Below, one piece after another: positions 37,233-50,000 of a stretch of DNA of 64,000 nucleotides. Both the position numbers and the translations under genes were made by a program. Numbering within the stretch: position 1 is the stretch's first letter; the number at the start of each line of letters is the position of its first letter. The stretch is taken from contig NC_045146.1 of NCBI RefSeq assembly GCF_008831285.2, forward strand, positions 24,817,703-24,881,702, given 5' to 3'. This DNA is from Nymphaea colorata. Its lineage: Eukaryota; Streptophyta; Magnoliopsida; Nymphaeales; Nymphaeaceae. A model generated the notes under the pieces. It had not been told where the DNA came from and did no database searches. It was given only the letters and a program-made list of their open reading frames with translations.

Positions 37233-40200
37233 TTCCTTCAAAAACACAATTTTACCTTTGTTGGTAGTTCAATCTTGAAAGAGGAAGAGTAGTTTTCTAA
37301 ATATTTCATAAATAGTGACTTTTTTTGTTTTTTACTAAGCCTTTTCATGGTTAGAGAAAACAGTACTCTCCAATCCCAAAAATTGTTCTCTCGCTATGAA
37401 CTCGTGTGCCGTTGTAATTATAAATCAGACAAACGCTCCATACTTTCAGAAATATATTTGCGTTACAATGACGTACTTATTTTAATTTGCACTCTGTTCA
37501 ACCATATATTCATCTTGTGGTTCTCCTACATCATGTTAGATCGAATGGTTCTCATCAAATAAAATAACTGAGTAAAATCCACAATCACCATCCAGTTATC
37601 ACAATGGAATGCCACCAGATTTTAGCATGAGTTTGACAACAATCATGTGAGAGATATAATTTGTTTTTATTACAAGGATTTTCTTTCCCTTGACTTCTTG
37701 ACCTGACTTATTAGTAATTTGAAAACATTATCACTTTGAGCAGCTCTGAATACAATAAATTTCCTCCCACATGGGCGTCCTTGTGAAGGCAGAGAGTCTC
37801 ACTTCATTGATCATAAAAAAAATACAAGTCAACATACTTATCTTATTTCCGGAATTGCATAAGCTTATTATAATACGCAATTATGAGAAGTTGAGTTGAG
37901 CATTGAAATTGTAAAACATGTTTAATAATTTATAAAATGAGTTGTTAAGTGATTAGTTGTCCTGGTTCTAATCTTCTTGAAGTTTAAAGCTCATGCTACT
38001 AAACCAAGAACATAAGTGTCTGAGCGAGATTAACTGCGACGCCTACAATGTAAACTCGTGAATGTCTTATACTTTCCAATTCACATCTCGGTTTAAAATT
38101 CAGCAATTTCAGCTAAAGTATTTCTTTATCTTCATTGTTAAAAAAAAAATGTTAAAAGAAGTGGTAGATTTCAATGTTGTTAAGTGCATTGATGCGAAGC
38201 AAAAATAAAAGACAATGAAGGGAATTGATGTGAATGCAGCAGCAACACCGGTTTTTATTCTCTATTCATTCTCAATAGAAACTATCTTGCTTTGCAAACC
38301 AACTTTATTCATTCATTAACTTGTTTCTGACAATAAAAAAACCCATCTACAGTCGTTCGGTTGAGTACAAGCTAGAATCATTTGGTTGACTATAAGATTA
38401 TCCCACCGCTTAAGCAAGAGCTGAAACTTTTGTCATCAGTACCAGTCCATAAATCTCCATGACCACTAATGTCCGTCCGATCAGCTTCAATCGAATTGAT
38501 TGGTTTTTTAAAATATTGTAATATTTAAATTATTTCTTAAATTAACTTTTTCAATATTTTTTCACAGATTCGCAAGCCGCTCAGCCAAAGAAGGCTGATT
38601 TTTTTTTTTTTCATCACCGAAGTGTGACGATTTGAATGGGAAGGTTTTTCAGAAATACTGGTCGGATCCCTTAGCGTGTGACGCATATATTGCACCTGCG
38701 AAAGCGAAAGCGAAAGCTTCGAAACTTTTTTTCCCTGCCGCGTTTGTTTGTGTGTTTGTTTGTTTGTTTGTTCTTATTTCAAGGCATGGAAATCGGAAGG
38801 AACTCGAAAATTTGCCCACCTAACAATCTACCATCATCCTCGTTTAAAGCCGATGCCTTCCGAAGACCGACTTATCAAAATATCAACTTGGTAAGATCTC
38901 ACGTGCTGCCCTGACCAGATCAGATCACCATTTGTTTATCTGAGTGCCCTAATCGGGGTCCATATCATATCATATAAGCCAGTTCATAAATCAAATATTG
39001 TCCTTGTTAAAATTTTAACATATGGCAATGTAAAATCATCATTTTAATTTAAGTTCCTTTGTATTGTGCTTTCTATAGAGGTCCATTTGAAGCGTTCATC
39101 TTTTTCTTTTTATAGGACCTAAGAAAATTTTGCCACTAGTAACGATAAAATATGAGTGAGCAAGGAAAGTATTTCGTCTCATTACTCATCTAAGAGCATG
39201 GTACCAGCTCCCTTTCGGCTATGTTTTAATTTGTATATCGATGTCTTCCAATTTGTAGTATAGAGAATTGATGTTATGAGAACTCAAAAAAGAGATTGTC
39301 TGCCTACCAGCCTTCACACCGTCCAATAGAGTTTCATTCCGTCCACCCCGGCAAACATAAGGGAAGCGCATGCACCACCAGCTTCAATTAGTCACTCCAC
39401 ATGGGTTCTGATTCCCAACCTGTAGCATTCAGGCTGCCATCGGTTTATTTATTGTTTTCTTTTATATTTGCTTTGATCTAGACTTTTAATCAGTCTAATA
39501 AATGGTCCACGTGGTTCTAATCACTACCGGATAGCCGTGTGTGTAATCCAAGCTTTTTGGCAATTCATTGACCAACCCAATACCGACAGCTTAATACTTT
39601 GTAAGAGAAATGTTTAATTTGAAGGGGAGGTGAACTCCAGCACCAAGATTTACAAAGACCAACCAAGTTAAAGACTCGATTCAAACAATTTCATGAACAA
39701 ATAAGGTTTCATACCCAAAAGAGCTGTGATTTCATACAACTAAAGTAATATTTTCTCAAAACTAAGTCGTAGAGTTGGAGTTTATTTATTAACCTTTTGT
39801 ATCTTGTAGCATATTTGACTACAAACGTGATGGATATGGAATGATGGAACAAGGAAAGTTCAAGCTTATTTTTTTGACTTAAAAGAAAAATAATCGGATC
39901 GAAATTTAACGCAATGAATATGGAAGATCACTTGGAATATGTAACAACATTATATATCATGGGCGAAAGGATGGAATCACATTACTTCCGGAAAAGCAGA
40001 TATTGATGGAGGAGGGAGATGTTCGTCAAACTCTTGCGACGGTTACGTGAATAAATTGGGGTCCCCAAGATGATGGCGTTCAAGAAGGGGGCAAGCCGGT
40101 TAGGTGGTAGAGGACGGAGCGCCTACTTTACAAACGCGTCGGATGAAGGAGACTAGGGCTTAATTTTGGAACTCGTTCAAGGGGAAGGAGGTTTTACGTC

Positions 40201-40254
40201 TTCAATGAGTGCGACGATGGTACCAGGCGGTGACGCAACGCCTTCCGTTCTCAT
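37233..40254. other. Intergenic region between Copia element and ABCD1
   Basis: AT-rich DNA without a recognisable gene or transposon end. It contains a GTTT microsatellite at 38742-38772 and short GCGAAA iterations near 38698-38716. The right part probably contains distal promoter sequence of ABCD1. Confidence 0.5.
38742..38772. repeat. (GTTT)n microsatellite
   Basis: Seven or so GTTT units with one GTGT interruption. Confidence 0.9.
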
Positions 40255-40294
40255 ATGACATGGTTTCCCAAGCAGCCGTCCCCTGCCCAGTTGA

Positions 40295-41069
40295 CTCTCT
40301 CTCTCTCTCTCTCTGCGCAATCTCGACAACGGGGAACGCTTCTGGAATTAATTCCATGTTGGCTCGTGCAGTTTGATGAAGCCCGGCGAGTAATGGGCCG
40401 GATCACCAGCCCCTTCTCCGCCGGAGGCGCATTTTCCGGCGGTGCCGAAGGTATGGCTAGTGTCTTTTGCCATCAACATAGGGAAGACGCTCTGTCCGCG
40501 CCAGCGTGGGGTTTGGGATTTGTTGATTTCATGGGACCAACGGTTGAGGGTGGTACCGTTCCCAATATCTGTGATTCGAGGAAACAGGACCTTTTTCAGC
40601 TTTCGCTGGGAGCAGGGCGGTGGTTGCCCTTTGTACTGACTTCGTTCGCTGGGCTTCTTGTTTCTCGCCGTCTTCCGTGTAGGGATTTGAATTTGACGGG
40701 ACACGTTGCTGGGTTCTACTCGAGCAACATGTTACCGTCTCCGTATTCGTTATTTTGGAGTTATTTTTACTCGTTGTAGGTAGAATCTAACTGCAAGTTT
40801 CCATGGAATTCCTTTCTATCTGATCGATGTCCAAGAGAAACTAGGAGTTTCTTGGTGATTGGGTTTCTCTTACGGGAATTTCTTAAACTCCTAACACATT
40901 CTAGATATATCATGTCCTTTTTCTTATCCTTTTTTTTTGGGTCTCCGATTTTTTTGGTGCAGGATCATCTACTTCACGTTTTCCAGCGTGCAGCCTTGCT
41001 AAATTCGGTGCTCTCTGTTTCTGACCACGTCTAGACAGAGGGGTGCTGCTGGTTTTGGGTCACTGCATC
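40295..41069 (+). promoter_or_regulatory. Probable 5' leader region of ABCD1, with possible leader intron
   Basis: A (CT)n tract at 40295-40314, typical of plant promoter or 5' leader sequence, opens a GC-richer stretch to about 40700. A good acceptor (T-rich tract then GGTGCAG) ends at 40962, about 107 bases before the start codon at 41070. The first exon may therefore be split by a leader intron. A 174-codon frame (40255-40779) crosses this stretch but has no recognisable domain and is not taken as a gene. Confidence 0.4.
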
Positions 41070-44000
41070 ATGCCTTCTCTCCAACTGTTTCAATTGACAG
41101 AGCATGGTCGGCATTTTGGGCCATCGAGAAGGTAATAAAGCTTGATTTTATTATCTTATTTGAACCTTGTGGCGCCCAAATCAAAAGTTAAGGGCCCCCT
41201 TTGGTGATTTTATTTGTTTGTTTTAGATGGTACAATGACAATTTTATGAACTTCTGGAACATTTTTGGCATGAGATTTCATAGAGGACAAACTGTAACAA
41301 GTCTCGGATCGCTTGATTTGGTTGATACGAGCTGAATGACTTTTTTTTTTCTAGCCTTGTGCATTCGGAATCATGTTAGCATGGCCCGATAGGATGTTTG
41401 CAGAGGAAACAGAATTTAAGTGTTACCAACTGCTCCAGTATAACCTTGTGACTTGCTTGTAGTTTTGCGAACCTTCAATCATCCAGATTCTTGTCCATCA
41501 TAGCTGTGATATCCATGTACTATTGACCTGATTCTTGATTACTTTCATACGGGGTCCAAAATATGATCTGTTGCATAAGCTTGATGACAGGGCATAAGCA
41601 AACAATTATTGTTTCTATTCTCTAGCTGAGCAAGTTTGTTGTTTCTTTATTTTATTATATATCAAATCTTACTATAGATTCCGTACTTCATTTACGTATT
41701 CTAGATGTTGCACATCATTCCCCCTTGAGTTCGAGGGGATTTCAAAGTAATACATGAACATGCTATTGTCATGGCTGTCCACTTCATGTCAAAATGATAT
41801 GTGAATGTGCTGTGGTCAATGATGTCCACTCGGTTTATGTTTCTTGTTTCCAAACTGTTGATGTACATTACACTATGTTGACTTTAAGGGAGTACTAAAT
41901 AATGCATGACTTTCAAACAACCACTATCAGAGTGATCCAAAGAATGCCATTCCATTTTGTTGATGGATAATGGCAAACAATTCCATTTGGGGCTTAGCTG
42001 TCCAATTTGTTGTGTTTCTTTTTTTCTCTTACCTAGTTACTATAGAATATGCTAACCAGGGTGTATTGAACTTTATTCTTTACTTCAGCTAGTGCAACCA
42101 TAACAAAGATGGTTCGCCTTGCAATCTGTCCCTCATTCTGCATATAGAAAGTGGTAGGCTGACCAGATTCTTATATCCTTTGTGCTTGAGGACTTCAAAG
42201 TGAAACTTGGACATGAAATTAGGAGTCTGAGACTCTGAAATCTATTTGTTTTCTAAAGCAATAGATTGTTGGGTACCCTGACCTTCAAGTCTTAGGTTTG
42301 TGACTTTCTAAAGCATTAGCAAACATTCTTACTGCAAAACTGGAAAATGCTGGGAAACTCATAGTGCTTGGTGACTGTTTTCCATTGAGGTCTTAAGGAT
42401 GCTATACGAAAATTGAAGAAACATCACTGAATTGCTCTGGGGCAGCTGGACACCAAGTGAGCCTAGACATGCTTGGAGATTATTGGCTTATTTGCTTACA
42501 GAATCTTCGTTTCTTTTTGGTTTGCAACTGAGGAGCAGGAATCTGCCTAGGATCTCTAGCAACTGTCTCAATAACTGGGAACATTAGAAGCCTATGCAAC
42601 CTACAGCCTTCACGTGGGAGACACTAACCTTTGCTTTTCTTTGCATTTTAATGTTCTGAAAAGCTGCAATAAGTGTGGCCATCAATTGTTTTAATCATAT
42701 GAGTTTCCTTTTAGTTGCCTTTGATTCTTTAGGCTAATGTATATCCACTAGGCTTCCTTCCTAGGCACTGACTGGTGTTTAATGAAGGAGCTTATGTCCC
42801 ACAATTTTCTTGCAGTTTTAACTTCCAGTTGCTTTGTGAACTTGCTTAACTGAACTTCAGCAGTATGGTGCATCCCTTGGTTTAGTTTGTGGCCTTTTGG
42901 AAGGTTGATTTTCGTAGGTGTAGAAGGAGGAAGTGGTGCATCATTTTCTGCTTGGTGGATGTTGCCTCTGGGCCCCACCAAAAAAAGAAAAAAAAAAGAA
43001 CAAAGGGATAGGCAAATGCCTCATCAATATACTTGAATCTGACTTCTCAGAAGCAGACTTACCTTATAGCCTACTGAAATTTCTTTGACTTAACTTTCAG
43101 ATATAGGTCTGCTATGACATTTTTATATCAGCTTCTTTAAAATATATTACTTGGTTATTGATGTTTCTGCTTGCATGTTGAGAGTTCTGCTAGGTACTAC
43201 ATATGATGTTTGATTAGAGAACTAGTCATATAGTGGTACCAAGGGCTTTCTGACTCCAAGTTTATTGGTTCAGGCAACCTAACACTGATCTTTCAATGTC
43301 AGCTTCCTTGATTCAGACAACGTGACATGCTTTTGTGTGTTTGTTTGTTATTTGTCATGACTGATCTCATTCTTGGTGTTTATGTGTTCCACTAGGAGAG
43401 CTCTTGCTGTTGCCACTGCTGTTTTTCTTACTGGAGGTACTGCTGCGTATCTGCATTCCCGGAGATGCAGAGGTCATTCACAAAATTATTTTAGAACGAA
43501 GACAGAGCTTGATAGTGGTGCTGAAAAATCAAATAATGTTGATACAAATGGTCCTCACCATCAAGGAAAATTACAGAAGAGAAGTGGATTGAAATCGTTA
43601 CATATTCTGGCCAGGATTCTTCTTTCACGTATTGGTGAAAAAGGGATTCAGAACCTCGTATCTCTGGTTGCCATAGCAGTAAGAGTCTTGCCTTTTGCAG
43701 CTATATTTGTTTTTCCTGCATGTCATGAGGGTCTAATCATCTTTTTGCATTTTATCTTATTATTTATGGCATATCACAAGGTAGCTGGATGTTCACTTAC
43801 AGTAGATAAGATGCATGTAGTGCATTTCATGCGTTCAGAAGTTGCTTGGTCTTGAATTCTGTTTCAAAGCATACTCATAGCTGGTTTACGATGCAAGCAT
43901 ATGTCTTGGATAGTGTGCTAAAGATTTGGACTAAGTTAATTATGCAGTGCTAAAGATTTGGACTAAGTTAATTATGCATATCTATGTGTCTTTGTGAAAC

Positions 44001-47000
44001 CATTAACTGATTGATTGGGTAACTGGAATTATTAAGCAGATCAGGCTAAGGGATGCATATCCTGGGTATCACTTTTCGGCTTGATCTTTCTCACTTGAAG
44101 GTTTCAAGTCAACCACCTAGACAGGATTATGGTGCTTTTGTGAGTATCATGCATATAGTTGGGGTGTTAAATATTCAAAGGAGACTAACCTATTTAATGC
44201 ATGGTGTCACTTGTGTGAAGAAGAGAGCAGAGGTGGGTGTGGATGACACTCTTAGATACAAAAGTAGAAGAATAAATGCTGAGGTTTAAGTGGCATAGAT
44301 TTGGATATAAATATTATGCGAGGATAATGAAAATTACATGGCAAGCAAAAAATTAAGCAACAGTAACAGCTCAGACTGATGATGTGTCAGCTTGACAGAC
44401 TTACTGCTATTTATGTTATTCTTCAGAGTATAATTTAAGTAAATGTTGATGTTCATTTACTCCTTTCTTGCACGCACTTCTTTTCCATGTCGGAAAGAGC
44501 GAATTATTTTTTCTGTTATTGCAGGTAGTACGAACTGCTATGGGCAATAGGTTGGCGAAAGTTCAAGGCTTTCTGTTTCGGGCTGCTTTTCTTGGGCGCT
44601 TACCTTCTTTTATTCGTCTTATTGCTGAAAACCTGCTTTTATGCTTTCTTCAGTCTACATTGTTTTCGACGTCAAAGTATTTAACAGGAGTGTTGGGTCT
44701 GCGATTCAGAAGGATATTGACTGAGCTTATTCATGCTGATTACTTTGAGGTAATTGTTGGGTTCATCTTATTGAGTTTTCATAGCATTTTTTGTTTCATG
44801 ATTCAAATGCTATTTTTTCCTTTCTTTCTGTTTTTCGCTGTGCAGTCTTATAACAATTTTCGGACAAACAGATAACATCTGTACTTGCTGCTTGTCAATT
44901 TTTGACTGCCAAAAGCTTCATTTTTGTTTCAGCAGGTTGTATGGCTCTTTGACAGCGTGTCTCATCAGTTATGTGAGACAAATGTAGGATTATTTGTTGT
45001 CCACCATATTTTTATTGTTTATACTGAATGTTACCTGGTCTCTTTTTGTTCAAATTTGTATGCATCTATCATTTAAGAACAAAATATAAAGCATTCTTTC
45101 TGCAAGAGTGACTAACCTTTTCAGCTTGTTTCCATTTTCAACTTCTGATGCTCCTTGTTTTGCATCATTTCATACTTAGGTATGATGGATGATGTGTACT
45201 ATGTTATCCTATTCTTTGAAATCTGACATGTGTGCTATTGATTGCAGAATATGGCGTATTACAAGATGTCACATGTAGATGGTCGAATAAGTAGTCCAGA
45301 ACAGAGGATTGCAAGTGATATACCAAAATTTTGTTCGGAGTTGAGTGAGCTTGTACATGAGGACTCAATGGCTGTTGCCGATGCACTTCTTTATACCTGG
45401 CGCCTGTGTTCTTATGCCAGTCCAAAATATTTTTTTTGGATAATAGTAAGCTTCTCCCTTTTTTTGTTGATTAAAGAGAGTGAACTTGTAGATTGTCACA
45501 CAAGCTGGAAAATAAACTTTTGAACCTCATCTCTGGAGAATATATCATTTTTTTATTCAGTTGATGTTGATTTGGCTTCATAATTGGTACTTGTACTGGC
45601 TTTTTTAGATTAAAGAAATAGTAACTCAATTAGGCTGTATCATTCGCTGCAATTAAAAATTGTGCTTAATTGAGAGCTTTCCTCATGGCTGGAAGATGAC
45701 TTCTATGTCAAAGACGGGATCTTCTAAGCCATGTTATGTGAATGTTTCCCTAGGCCTCAAGTTGCTGCTAAACTTGATTACTTATATTGTTTACTACCAG
45801 ATATGAGTCTAGGTTTTTAACCTATCTCCATACCACCTTGTGATCCGACCTTTATGTGGTTCAGCACAAATTACACTTATCTATTGTCTACCATGCATTT
45901 TCAACGATTAAATTTATCCATTGTGATTCTAAGTCACATAGGCGCTGGTTGCCAAAAGTTCAACATGGCAATTTGAAAAACATTGGTACAGGGATATGGC
46001 CAGGTACACTCTATGTATGTATATCTATGAAATAATCATATATAATCATGAAATTGTATATATCTTTATATTGCTATAAAAATTTGATTTTTTGCTAGCA
46101 GTATTGGACTGTGTTTAGTTCTGACCCAAATCTGATCCAAAATGTACTAGCCTTTGTCCTTTCACCTGTTGTACCAATTTGATACTTGGAGGCATACACA
46201 TGTTACCTAGATTTTGCTTTGGACCTTAGACCAGAATGATACAAGGCATTTCATTGTGATGAAGAATAGTTCAGGTTTAGGTGTTTGTCTTGTGTTGGTG
46301 GTTGTTCGTGTTCGTCCTATTATAGTTTGTCTTTGTGTGTGTGTGTGTTAAAAATGGCTGCTTTCCTGGCATTTCTTGCACGCATTTATATGTTCATTTG
46401 TTTTTTCTGCTTTATGTACATGTGTCTGTCTCTGTGATATTGATAGTTGTATTTCTTTTATATGAAATGTCTATGTCAAGTAGCTGTTTTTTTTACCACA
46501 TTCCTTTAATGCGTTTACATGTTCTTTGTTACCTATTTGTCTTTGATTTTAACAGCTATTATCTTTCTGCGTTTTTGGGCTTTTTTTGGGGGTGTTGAAC
46601 TGCCTATGGTTGCCTCGGCCTCACCTGGCCTGGCGAGGTCTCCATGCTGGGTGCTTCTTAGTACATTTGAGTGTATAATTTCTTGTGCAAGGATGTTACT
46701 AAATTGAAGATATCAGTCTCTGAATTTATATTATGAGGATGTCGTGTTTTTCCTAATGGTTGCCTGCTTATATGTGCGTGAGCATCCAACAGTTTTGCTG
46801 CTTATGTAGGCATACCTTCTTGGATTAGGCTTGCGTCTAACAGTTTTGCTGCTTATGTAGGCATATGTTCTTGGTGTGGGTTTTGTGATAAGAAATTTTT
46901 CTCCTGCTTTTGGGAAGCTAATGTCCAAGGAGCAGCAATTAGAAGGAGATTACCGACAGTTGCATTCTCGGTTAAGGACCCATGCAGAAAGTATTGCATT

Positions 47001-50000
47001 TTATGGGGGTGAAAAAAGGGAAGCTAGCCACATACGTGATCAGTTCAGGACACTTGTTGGTCATCTGAATCTTGTCCTCCATGACCACTGGTGGTTTGGG
47101 ATGGTTCAAGACTTTTTGTTAAAGTACCTGGGTGCTACTGTTGCTGTCGTCCTTATTATTGAACCATTTTTTTCTGGAAAATTGAAGCCAGACACTTCCA
47201 CTCTTGGACGGGCAGATATGTTAAGCAATCTGAGATACCATACAAGTGTTATCATTTCACTCTTTCAATCACTGGGTACACTTTCCATAAGTTCACGGCG
47301 TCTTAATCGTCTAAGGTTACAAGTTTTTCTTCATTTCATTAGTATTAGAATATTCATCTACTTCTGCTGTCCTTTATTCTTTTTTTCATCAGGAGTCTTA
47401 TCGAGTTATCGTTATTACTTTTTTACTTACTTTTTTCTTGCATTTGTGGACAGATGTATGTTGTCATTACTAAAATAATTTAAATCCATGGAATAGTACT
47501 GTTGAATATTGTTGATTTTGTGGATGCTATGCCCATGAGTGGCAGCACTTCTACACACGACATTCTCTTTTGATCACAGAAACCTTTAAAATACTGGTAG
47601 AAGAGTCATTTTTTTCTCAGTTTAGTGCTAGAGAAGCACAGGGTTTTTCTGTTCTACAAGGTTGATTCTTTTTTCTGAAGTCTAGATGCATAGATTCAAT
47701 CAAGTCGGTTTTGCTTATTTAATTACGAATTTCTATTAGCTGCATTAAGTTTATAATGTTCATTTTCTAACTCTTGATTTTATTTGATTCTGATGCCAGT
47801 TTTTCCACATGATAGATGCAGGCTTCTGTGCCTTCATCTTATGGAGGTTTTTTATTGTAAGACTTGCTAGTTTCCCTTCCCTTAAATGCAAGTTATGTTT
47901 GTATTTGCAGTGGTTATGCTGATCGTATACATGAATTAATGGTGATTGCAAAGGAGCTGGCTGCTCATGATAAATCTCTTCAAAATAGTAAAACTAAGAC
48001 ATATCAAAGTGAAGCCAATTATATTGAATTTTCAGGAGTGAAGGTACTTGATTAAATATTGTGTAATATTTATTTTTGTGGTTACAGACAGGTTTTCTAT
48101 CTTCTGATTGCATATGCTTACCGTTAATGGCCTTAGGTAGTAACTCCAACTGGCAATGTTCTCGTGGAAGATTTAACTCTTAAAGTGGAACAGGGCTCTA
48201 ATCTGTTGATCACAGGTAGGTGCTTTTCATATCAGACGTTTTTCTTCTGCAGGCACACACATACATACATGCCTCATTATGAACTTGAAAATATGAGTGA
48301 GACATAAAAAATGAACATCTTTACCTGTAAATGATGATCGATAAATTCTGCAGCTATGTTATCTTTATTATTATTATTATTTGGCATTTATAGGTGATTT
48401 TTTTTGTAAATTTTTCGACTGGAAGGTCTTGTTTTCATTGACAAAAACATATTTGCTGTTAGTCTGGATGTTGATGCCTTATTTAATATACCGTATCTCC
48501 GTTATTGCTACTAGTACTGCTGCTGGTAAGAAGTTGATGCTAATGCTGATGAATCTGGTGACTAATATTTACAAGTTTACTCATGATACCTTGCAATTGG
48601 GAAACTTCAGATACTTGTCACTGAAATGTTTAAGATATTGCTTGTTATTTTTTTTCCTTTAACTAGTACTACCATCATCCACATCGCTGCTCCATTCTTC
48701 ACCAGCCATTTCTTTAATTTGGTTTTCTGATTGTATTCTCTAGTATCGCTGTTAGCCATGCAATATTTGCTGCTATTAGTTAATTTCAGTCTCATTGTGT
48801 CTGTAAGTGTTATTATCTATATTTGTTTTCTCTGTTTATGGAAACACATTGTGCTGTCCTACCTTTCATTTTCTTTTTTCTTTATGTGAGACGATATCAG
48901 CACAAATGCACTGGATCCCATAAAAAACACGTATCATGTTGTGGGAGTGGTTGTCGTCAGTGTCTTTCTTTATGAAGATGTCGGTGCAACTGCAAAATGT
49001 GCATTTTTGTAGTAGAGCTGCTATTCTTGTCCATTCAAATAATGTTACCATATTCATACATAAAAGCACATGCATAAACATAATAAATTTATTGAGCACG
49101 AGGCCGTTATGTTCTTGGAAAGTTGACTTTTTTGTGGTTGTCGCTGAAGGACCAAATGGGAGTGGGAAAAGTTCTCTTTTTCGAGTACTTGGAGGCCTTT
49201 GGCCATTGGTTTCTGGCCATATTGTTAAACCTGGGCTGAGTTCAGACCTCAACAAAGAGATATTTTATGTGCCACAAAGGCCATATACAGCTGTGGGAAC
49301 ACTTCGTGATCAGTTGATTTATCCCCTCACTGCAAGGGAGGAGACTAACCCACTTACATATGATGGCATGGTTGATCTACTGAAAAATGTTAGTACTATT
49401 GCATGCCTTTGTCTCTGTTTGATCCTTTTTGATGGTGTAGTCTTTTAGATGTATGTTTATTCATTCTTGAGGTTTGTTTCTTTGATGACTTTATGGTCAG
49501 GTTGATCTGGAATACTTGTTGGAACGATACCCACTTGACAAGGAAATAAACTGGGGTGATGAACTTTCCCTTGGGGAGCAACAGAGACTAGGAATGGCTA
49601 GGCTATTTTATCATAAACCAAAATTTGCCATTCTAGATGAATGCACGAGTGCTGTCACAACTGACATGGAAGAGCGCTTTTGTTCTAAAGTCCGGGCCAT
49701 GGGGACATCATGTATCACTATATCACACAGGCCTGCCCTTGTGGCTTTCCATGATATGGTCCTGTCCTTGGATGGAGAAGGTGGTTGGAGTGTCCGTTAT
49801 AGGAGGTAAATTTCTCTAGCTAGCTTGAATGTTGGGTTGTTATTGACATTTTTTTGCACATTCATCACCCTAGTTGGTAGCCCAAATCACTATCTTTATT
49901 GTTTAGGGAGAATGTGTCTAATGCCGAGGGAACAAGGTTCAACCTTCTAGAAGCATCTGAAACAGGTCGCCAAAAAGATGCAATGGTTGTCCAAAAGGCT

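Noticed and set aside
40255-40779. 174-codon plus-strand frame as an independent gene
   Set aside because: No domain recognised. It lies in the likely leader region of ABCD1 and begins in promoter-like CT repeats.
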